13,237 nucleotides of DNA, taken from assembly GCA_039815415.1 (NCBI GenBank), contig JBCBZH010000100.1, forward strand, positions 1 to 13,237, written 5' to 3'. This DNA is from JBCBZH01 sp039815415 (GTDB taxonomy: Bacteria > Bacteroidota > Rhodothermia > Rhodothermales > Rubricoccaceae). Shown here piece by piece: positions 7,849 to 13,237 of the stretch (position 1 is the stretch's first letter; every line of letters begins with the position of its first letter). The notes beneath the pieces were generated by a model. The model was not told the DNA's origin, searched no databases, and saw only the letters and a program-made list of their open reading frames with translations. A program made the translations under genes and the position numbers.

Positions 7849-10596
7849 ATGGCAGAGATTCCCGACAGCAACGAGCGCAGCCCGCGCATCATCCCGATCA
7901 ACATCGAGGAGGAGATGAAGTCCTCCTACATCGACTACTCGATGTCGGTGATCGTGAGCCGCGCACTGCCGGACGTGCGCGATGGTCTCAAGCCTGTGCA
8001 GCGCCGCGTGCTCTATGGCATGCAGGAACTGGGCCTCTCGGCCGGACGGGCGCACAAGAAGAGCGCCCGCATCGTGGGTGAGGTACTGGGCAAATACCAT
8101 CCCCACGGCGACCAATCCGTCTACGACGCGCTGGTGCGCATGGCTCAGGACTTCGCGGTGCGCGGCCCGCTCGTGGATGGCCAGGGCAACTTCGGCTCTA
8201 TCGACGGCGACTCGGCGGCGGCCATGCGCTACACCGAGGCCCGCATGACGCGGCTCTCGGAGGAGCTGCTCCGTGACCTCGACAAGGAGACGGTCGATTA
8301 CACACCCAACTTCGACGGCTCACTCAACGAGCCGAGCGTCCTCCCGGCGGCAGTTCCCAACCTGCTGCTCAACGGCGCGTCCGGCATCGCGGTCGGGATG
8401 GCGACCAACATCGCGCCTCACAACCTCGGCGAGCTGGTGGAAGGCATCACGGCCTACATCGAGAACCCGGACATCGAGCTGGATGCGCTGATGCAGCACA
8501 TCCCGGCCCCGGACTTCCCCACCGGCGGCGTCATCTATGGCGTAGGCGGCGTCCGCGAGGCCTACGCGACGGGCCGAGGCCGCGTCATCATGCGCGCCAA
8601 GATGCACGAGGAGGAGATCAAGCGCCGCGGTGGCGACGGCGTCGGGCGCGACGCGCTTGTCATCACAGAGATCCCCTACCAGGTCAACAAGTCCACGCTG
8701 ATCGAGAAGATCGCGTACGCGGTGCGGGAAAAGAAGGTCGAAGGCATCTCGGACCTGCGCGATGAGTCTGACCGCGACGGGATGCGGATCGTGCTCGAGC
8801 TGCGACGCGACGCAGTCCCGGAGGTCACCAAGAACCAGCTCTTCAAGTACACCCAGCTCCAGCAGACATTCGGTGTCAACACGGTCGCGCTGGTGAATGG
8901 GCGCCCGAAGACCCTCGGGCTCAAAGATCTCATCCGGCACTACGTGGATCACCGGCACGAGATCGTGATTCGCCGGACGGAGTTCGAGCTGAGGAAGGCG
9001 GAGGAGCGCGCCCACATCCTGGAGGGCCTGACGGTGGCGCTGGACCACCTCGACGCCGTCATCGCCATCATTCGCCACTCCGACGACACGGACGCTGCGA
9101 AGGCCAACCTGATGGCGGGTGTCTACCCGCAGCGCCTGACCTCGGAGCAGCGCGACCGCCTCGGGCTTCCTCACAGCTCGCCTGTAGACATCACCGGCCC
9201 GCGCACGGCCACCGGATACGCGCTGACGCGCGAGGACTTCTCCCCCAGCCCGTGGCTCTCCGCCGCACAGGCCGACGCCATCCTGGCCCTCCGGCTCTCT
9301 CGTCTGACGGGCCTCGAGCGCGACCGCATCGCCGCCGAGTACGCCGACATCCTGAAAGAGATCGAGCGGCTGCAGTCCATCCTCGCCTCCGAGCCGCTGC
9401 GGATGCAGATCATCGCCGACGAGCTGAGGGAGATCGCCGAGAAGTACGCGGACCCGCGCCGGACGGAGATCGACATCATGGGCGGGGGCGACATCGACCT
9501 CGAAGACCTGATCGAGGACGAGCAGGTGGTGGTGACCATCACCAACCAGGGCCTCGTCAAGCGGACCTCCATCGATGAGTACCGGACGCAGAACCGGGGT
9601 GGGACAGGCCACCGGGGCACCGGCACGCGCGACGAGGACTTCGTGGAGCACCTCTTTGCGGCCGGTGCGCACGACTACCTGCTGTTCTTTACCGACCACG
9701 GCCAGTGCTACTGGCTGCGCGTCTACAACGTCCCGGAGGGCAACCGGACCGCCAAGGGCCGCTCGGTTCGCAACCTGATCCAGATTGATGCGGAGGACAG
9801 CGTGCGCGCCGTCATCGGCATCAAGAAGGAGAACTTCCGCGACGAGGACTTCCTCAACAACCACTTCGTGCTGATGGCAACGAAGCGCGGGCTGGTGAAA
9901 AAGACCGCCCTCAGCGCATTCCGCCGCCCCATGGTGACGGGCATCATCGCCATTGACATCGTGGACGGGGACCAGCTCATCGAGGCGCACCTGACCGACG
10001 GCGACACGGAGGTCGTGCTCGGCAGCTCCGGCGGCCGGGCCATCCGGTTCCATGAGTCCGACGTGCGCTCGATGGGCCGCAAGAGCCGAGGCGTGCGCGG
10101 GATGCGGATCGAGGACTCTGAGACCATCGTGGGCATGATCGCTGTGCGGCGCGACGGCGCAGAGGTACTCACGATCTCCGAGAACGGCTACGGCAAGCGC
10201 ACAGACCTCTACGAGTACCGCCAGCAGTCGCGCGGCGGCAAGGGCATCTTGACCCAGAAGACAACCTCCAAGACCGGCGGACTGGTGGCCGTCAAGAGCG
10301 TCCTCGAGGACGATCAGCTGATGATCGCGACCGAGGGCGGGATCATGATCCGCATGGCGGTCTCGGACATCTCCTCGCAGGGCCGCAACACGCAGGGCGT
10401 GCGCGTGCTCCGCCTCAAGGACGGCGACGCCATCGGCGACGTGGCGCGGATGGTGATTGAAGAGGACGAGGAGGTGGACGCCACCTCGAGCCTGGAAGCC
10501 GACTCGACTGAGCCCCGCGACGCGGATTCAGGCAACGAGCTGGCGACCGAGGCCAACGCGACGGCACCAGAGGACGCAGGGTCCAACCCGGACTAG
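7849..10596 (+). CDS. gyrA: DNA gyrase subunit A
   Basis: Breakage-reunion subunit of type IIA topoisomerase, which introduces negative supercoils with GyrB (not in the window). 915 residues, near the usual size. The N-terminal catalytic half starts with IEEEMKSSYIDYSMSVIVSR (19-38); the catalytic tyrosine is Y128 in AAMRYTEARM. The quinolone-resistance region reads GKYHPHGDQSVYDALVRMAQ (81-100): the residue matching E. coli Ser83 is Gln89, while the Asp87 equivalent (D93) is kept. The tower and coiled coil run to about 540, then comes the DNA-wrapping beta-pinwheel (about 556-870). GyrA-box-like motifs are QNRGGTG (581-587) and QSRGGKG (793-799). The tail (871-915) is acidic. This marks GyrA rather than ParC. 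The ATG at 7849 is chosen for its match to the family; an ATG at 7819 adds 10 residues, and neither has a good Shine-Dalgarno site. It is divergent from pyk and convergent with the receptor gene. Confidence 0.97.
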   Translation: MAEIPDSNERSPRIIPINIEEEMKSSYIDYSMSVIVSRALPDVRDGLKPVQRRVLYGMQELGLSAGRAHKKSARIVGEVLGKYHPHGDQSVYDALVRMAQDFAVRGPLVDGQGNFGSIDGDSAAAMRYTEARMTRLSEELLRDLDKETVDYTPNFDGSLNEPSVLPAAVPNLLLNGASGIAVGMATNIAPHNLGELVEGITAYIENPDIELDALMQHIPAPDFPTGGVIYGVGGVREAYATGRGRVIMRAKMHEEEIKRRGGDGVGRDALVITEIPYQVNKSTLIEKIAYAVREKKVEGISDLRDESDRDGMRIVLELRRDAVPEVTKNQLFKYTQLQQTFGVNTVALVNGRPKTLGLKDLIRHYVDHRHEIVIRRTEFELRKAEERAHILEGLTVALDHLDAVIAIIRHSDDTDAAKANLMAGVYPQRLTSEQRDRLGLPHSSPVDITGPRTATGYALTREDFSPSPWLSAAQADAILALRLSRLTGLERDRIAAEYADILKEIERLQSILASEPLRMQIIADELREIAEKYADPRRTEIDIMGGGDIDLEDLIEDEQVVVTITNQGLVKRTSIDEYRTQNRGGTGHRGTGTRDEDFVEHLFAAGAHDYLLFFTDHGQCYWLRVYNVPEGNRTAKGRSVRNLIQIDAEDSVRAVIGIKKENFRDEDFLNNHFVLMATKRGLVKKTALSAFRRPMVTGIIAIDIVDGDQLIEAHLTDGDTEVVLGSSGGRAIRFHESDVRSMGRKSRGVRGMRIEDSETIVGMIAVRRDGAEVLTISENGYGKRTDLYEYRQQSRGGKGILTQKTTSKTGGLVAVKSVLEDDQLMIATEGGIMIRMAVSDISSQGRNTQGVRVLRLKDGDAIGDVARMVIEEDEEVDATSSLEADSTEPRDADSGNELATEANATAPEDAGSNPD

Positions 10597-10608
10597 CGCC
10601 TCCACCCG

Positions 10609-10636
10609 GTAGGGGCGTATTGCAATACGCCCCTAC
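10609..10636. repeat. Perfect 28-nt palindrome between convergent genes
   Basis: The arm GTAGGGGCGTATTG is followed at once by its exact reverse complement, giving 14-bp arms with no spacer. It starts 12 nt after the gyrA stop and ends 40 nt from the receptor stop, so it could act as a bidirectional 3'-end structure. No T-tract flanks it on either strand. Its form (GGGGCG...CGCCCC with an AT-rich centre, intergenic) recalls dispersed palindromic repeats seen in many bacterial genomes. That comparison is from memory. Confidence 0.9.
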
Positions 10637-10657
10637 GCCGAGGTGACGCCGGCAAGC

Positions 10658-10675
10658 CGCCAGCTCGAGCTGGCG
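10658..10675. repeat. Perfect 18-nt palindrome at the receptor gene 3' end
   Basis: CGCCAGCTCGAGCTGGCG is its own reverse complement. It lies 1 nt beyond the receptor stop codon (10677-10679). Together with the 28-nt palindrome it fills much of the 80-bp gap. The sub-sequence CTCGAGCTGGCGA (10664-10676) recurs at 5785-5797 downstream of pyk. Confidence 0.85.
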
Positions 10676-10676
10676 A

Positions 10677-13237
10677 TCAGAACGAGGCGCGGAGGCCGAG
10701 GCGGATCTGACGCGGCTGTCCGTAGAAGAAGGGTGCCGCCGCGCTCTGATTGCCGCCGACGTTGACCGGACCTGAGATGTAGGCGCGGTAGAGGGCTTGC
10801 CTCTCCGGTGTGCTGAACTGGCTCTGCCCGTTGGCGGTCTCGAGGTAGCCGTCGTCATCGGGACGGCCTGTGGACCGATAGACCGCCAGCACATTCTCCG
10901 TGCCGAACACGTTCTCGATCCACGCGAACACCTCGAGCGTCGCCAGCCCGACGGGGATCTGGCGGTCGAGGCGAACATCGAACTGGTGCGTCCAGGGCAG
11001 GCGGGCGCCGTTGATGCCGCCTTGAGCTGGCGTTGTAAATGAGTCGCCGGAAGTAAACCCCGTATTGGGCTCGACACCTGTGTAGGGCAGACCACTCTGG
11101 GCGCTCAGGACGAACCCACCTCCAAAGCCACCGAGCACGCTGAAGCCCTCAGAGGGGACACGCCCCGAAGCCACGAGGTCGATGGCGTGCCGGGTGTCCG
11201 TCCCAGCGGTGTTGACAGAGTTAGGAAAGGGATCGCCATTGCCTGCTCGCCAGATGAGAACAGAGACGGCGTTCGCACTGGAGCTGGTGCCTTCCGCCGA
11301 GGCGAGCGTGTACGCGATCTGAACCAAAGCTGCCGATGAAGGTTGCCACGCTGCAGTGACATCAACACCGACCTCATCCAGCCTATCGAAAGGGATGAAG
11401 GCACCGTAGCGAGGGAACGAACCGGCAAGGGGTATCGCCGCTGGAATCCCACGTGTCTTGCGGACAAATCCTGTCATGGACGCAGAGAGCGTCGGGCTGA
11501 CTAGGGCCTCCACGCCGAGACGGACTGCGTCGACCGTCTCAAACGCCGGCATAACCATGCCTGTCCGGAACGAGAGCCCGGACAGGTTTCTGAAGTCTCC
11601 TAGGGAAACGCTTAGGGCTGGATCCGGGCTGCGGGATAGCCGCTCAGCTGAGACGTAGAACCGGAGCGAATCGCTCGCCGCCAGTTCGGCACGTAGCCGA
11701 GGCTCAACGCTCCAGATAGTCGGTGCGTCATGGAAGGCCTCTGACCGGGGAGCTCCCTCTTTCTGGACCACCTGCGCCTGTTCATCAACAATGACGGCGT
11801 TGGGAGTCGTAGGAGCCCCTGCTGCATCGAAGAAGTTGCCATCGAGATCCCGGAAGCCTACAACCGTAGTTTCGTTCGACGCGAAGTAGACCGCATAATC
11901 CGGCCCGATGCCCTCCGGAATGAGAGCGAGGTCGCCAGCTCGGCGAATAGGAATTGGCGAGTAGAGATCGAAGAGCGCGTTGCCGTTGGGATCATAGCCC
12001 TCAAGGCGAAGCCCGATGCGTGTGGTGAGCAGCCCGAACGAGCTCGTGGCTTCGGCGTACCCGGCTAGTAGCCGCGGCTGGAACGGCGCGATGTCTTTGC
12101 TCCTCCCACCCTGCGTGTTGTCGTAGTACGCGTCGATGTCCTCGGAGTCCGCCGTTGCCAGCCCGTTGAAGGAGTAGCCGTAGTACGACGTGCGCGTTTG
12201 AAGCTCCCGAAACGCGAGTTGGTCGTAGGACCTGACGCCATTCGGAAAGCCAGTCGGGGGACTGTTCTCCAAAGAACCATCGTTCACATACCCTGCCAGA
12301 CTGAAGCCATTGATGGTGAACTGTCGCTGCATCTGTTGCTGCATCTCTGCCCCCAGCTCGATCTGGTGAGCACCGACGTCGAGGTGAATGGAACCACCAA
12401 CTTGGATCGAGCCCTGTTCTCCTGTCGTGAACTGGTTGAGGTTCTGCCGTCCCGGAAGTGAATACAGTTGCCCCAGATACTGGCCCGGCCGAGTTCCAGA
12501 ATCACGGGTGAACTGCTGTACATATCCACCGGAGAGTTGAACGTAGTAGCGTGATGCTATATCAGAGTTCGCATTGTCGATGTCACCGTACAGCAGCACG
12601 TCCTCGACCGCGTCCGTGAAGCCGAGGGGGTGCGACACGTAGGCGTCTCGCTCAATGCTAGCGCGAAGCGTGTAGCGAAGCGCGGGCAAGAGCGTGTGAT
12701 CGAACATGGCCGCCAGCCCGAACCCATCCTGCTGAACAACCCGGCGAGCATTCGGATTCATCAGCACGCTCGTAAAGCTGACGGGCTCGGCGCGCTGGCG
12801 ATCCATGCGGCCCGTTGCTCGAAACATCATGCCTTCCATTGGATTCAGCGTGAGCCCGGCCGCGAGGCGCAGGTCCTCGAGCGGATCGTCTTTGGCCGCG
12901 CGGCGCTCGAAGGCGTCGGCACCCAGCGTCTCGATGGTCGGCACGAGTTGCGGCTGAACAACGGCGTCAGGCGCGAGCCCGAGGACCTGCCTGAGGTTTG
13001 CCTCGGTAAAAGGACCCGTAGACGCCTGTACAGCCTCGAATGGGAATGGGACGGCGCGTGTCACCCCATTCTCCTCGACGTAGACCGACTGTGGATTCGC
13101 CTGGACGAGAGCGAAAGCCTCATCCGTAAGCCGAACCGCCCCGATGCCCCATGGCGAGGCGTGGGGGGGGCGGCCCAGCGCCCCCCCCCCCGCGAGCCGG
13201 GGGAAGGATACGAGTGGTCCCCGCCACCACCACACCC
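10677..13237 (-). CDS. TonB-dependent outer-membrane receptor, C-terminal part
   Basis: Beta-barrel of an outer-membrane active transporter powered by TonB/ExbBD; the substrate cannot be read from the sequence. About 850 codons are present, and the 5' end lies beyond the right edge. Expected N-terminal parts (signal peptide, regulatory or carboxypeptidase-like domain, plug) are missing. The visible protein has alternating aromatic/polar barrel strands, many Gly/Asn/Asp loops, RQIPVGLATLEVFAWIENVF near the end, the GRPDDDGYL loop common in receptors of this group, and a last strand QPRQIRLGLRASF ending in Phe, the usual outer-membrane insertion signal. The reading frame is open throughout, but roughly the first 30 codons (13150-13237) run through G and C homopolymers and do not look like receptor sequence, so that end is unreliable. 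No SusD-like or TonB partner gene is in view. It converges on gyrA with an 80-bp gap. Confidence 0.88.
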   Translation of the reverse strand, partial: VWWWRGPLVSFPRLAGGGALGRPPHASPWGIGAVRLTDEAFALVQANPQSVYVEENGVTRAVPFPFEAVQASTGPFTEANLRQVLGLAPDAVVQPQLVPTIETLGADAFERRAAKDDPLEDLRLAAGLTLNPMEGMMFRATGRMDRQRAEPVSFTSVLMNPNARRVVQQDGFGLAAMFDHTLLPALRYTLRASIERDAYVSHPLGFTDAVEDVLLYGDIDNANSDIASRYYVQLSGGYVQQFTRDSGTRPGQYLGQLYSLPGRQNLNQFTTGEQGSIQVGGSIHLDVGAHQIELGAEMQQQMQRQFTINGFSLAGYVNDGSLENSPPTGFPNGVRSYDQLAFRELQTRTSYYGYSFNGLATADSEDIDAYYDNTQGGRSKDIAPFQPRLLAGYAEATSSFGLLTTRIGLRLEGYDPNGNALFDLYSPIPIRRAGDLALIPEGIGPDYAVYFASNETTVVGFRDLDGNFFDAAGAPTTPNAVIVDEQAQVVQKEGAPRSEAFHDAPTIWSVEPRLRAELAASDSLRFYVSAERLSRSPDPALSVSLGDFRNLSGLSFRTGMVMPAFETVDAVRLGVEALVSPTLSASMTGFVRKTRGIPAAIPLAGSFPRYGAFIPFDRLDEVGVDVTAAWQPSSAALVQIAYTLASAEGTSSSANAVSVLIWRAGNGDPFPNSVNTAGTDTRHAIDLVASGRVPSEGFSVLGGFGGGFVLSAQSGLPYTGVEPNTGFTSGDSFTTPAQGGINGARLPWTHQFDVRLDRQIPVGLATLEVFAWIENVFGTENVLAVYRSTGRPDDDGYLETANGQSQFSTPERQALYRAYISGPVNVGGNQSAAAPFFYGQPRQIRLGLRASF
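13163..13188. repeat. G8/C11 homopolymer fold-back near the window edge
   Basis: Eight G (13163-13170) then CG, and CG followed by eleven C (to 13191), give a perfect 10-bp inverted repeat around a 6-nt loop. It lies inside the receptor reading frame, within 75 bp of the window end. Nothing comparable occurs elsewhere in the 13 kb. Most likely a sequencing or assembly artefact. Confidence 0.75.

Noticed and set aside
8320..10053. Long minus-strand open frame of 577 codons inside gyrA
   Set aside because: Antisense shadow of a clear gyrA; the translation is Val/Asp/Leu-rich with no recognisable domain.
10609..10636. Classical intrinsic terminator for gyrA
   Set aside because: The stem is strong but there is no T-tract on either side and no loop; called as a palindromic repeat instead.

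Overview
The window looks like GC-rich chromosomal DNA of a member of the Bacteroidota/Rhodothermota (FCB) group. Four things point there: a TonB-dependent outer-membrane receptor with sequence style typical of that group; a TPR lipoprotein resembling the SprE/PorW family, found with type IX secretion; a GyrA whose C-terminal domain carries Bacteroidota-style GyrA-box variants; and TAnnTTTG-like promoter motifs with few Shine-Dalgarno sites. The exact family is inferred from recollection of these protein families. No 16S or other placing marker is present.

Layout, left to right. On the minus strand lie ftsH (complete, membrane AAA+ zinc protease), then upstream of it a long SprE/PorW-like TPR lipoprotein with an acidic linker and a C-terminal SPOR-like domain, then pyk (pyruvate kinase). 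A 579-bp divergent spacer follows. It holds the pyk and gyrA 5' regions and two short minus-strand ORFs in the same frame, which look like a small unknown gene or a frame-disrupted remnant. Then gyrA (DNA gyrase subunit A) runs on the plus strand. It converges on a TonB-dependent receptor gene on the minus strand, which is cut by the right edge of the window.

The 80-bp convergent gap between gyrA and the receptor is nearly all structure: a perfect 28-nt palindrome (14-bp arms) and a perfect 18-nt palindrome touching the receptor stop codon. A 13-nt piece of the second recurs in a hairpin just downstream of pyk, which suggests a dispersed intergenic repeat family.

Functionally this is mostly housekeeping (protein quality control, glycolysis, DNA topology) plus cell-envelope functions (outer-membrane uptake, possible secretion or gliding support). 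The five genes do not form one pathway. I see no mobile element, CRISPR array, RNA gene or defence cluster, and no convincing undescribed multi-gene system. The most useful second looks are the SPOR fusion on the SprE/PorW-like protein, glutamine at the main quinolone-resistance position of GyrA, the palindromic repeats, the small-ORF region between pyk and gyrA, and the G/C homopolymer fold-back at the right end, which probably marks an unreliable contig edge.
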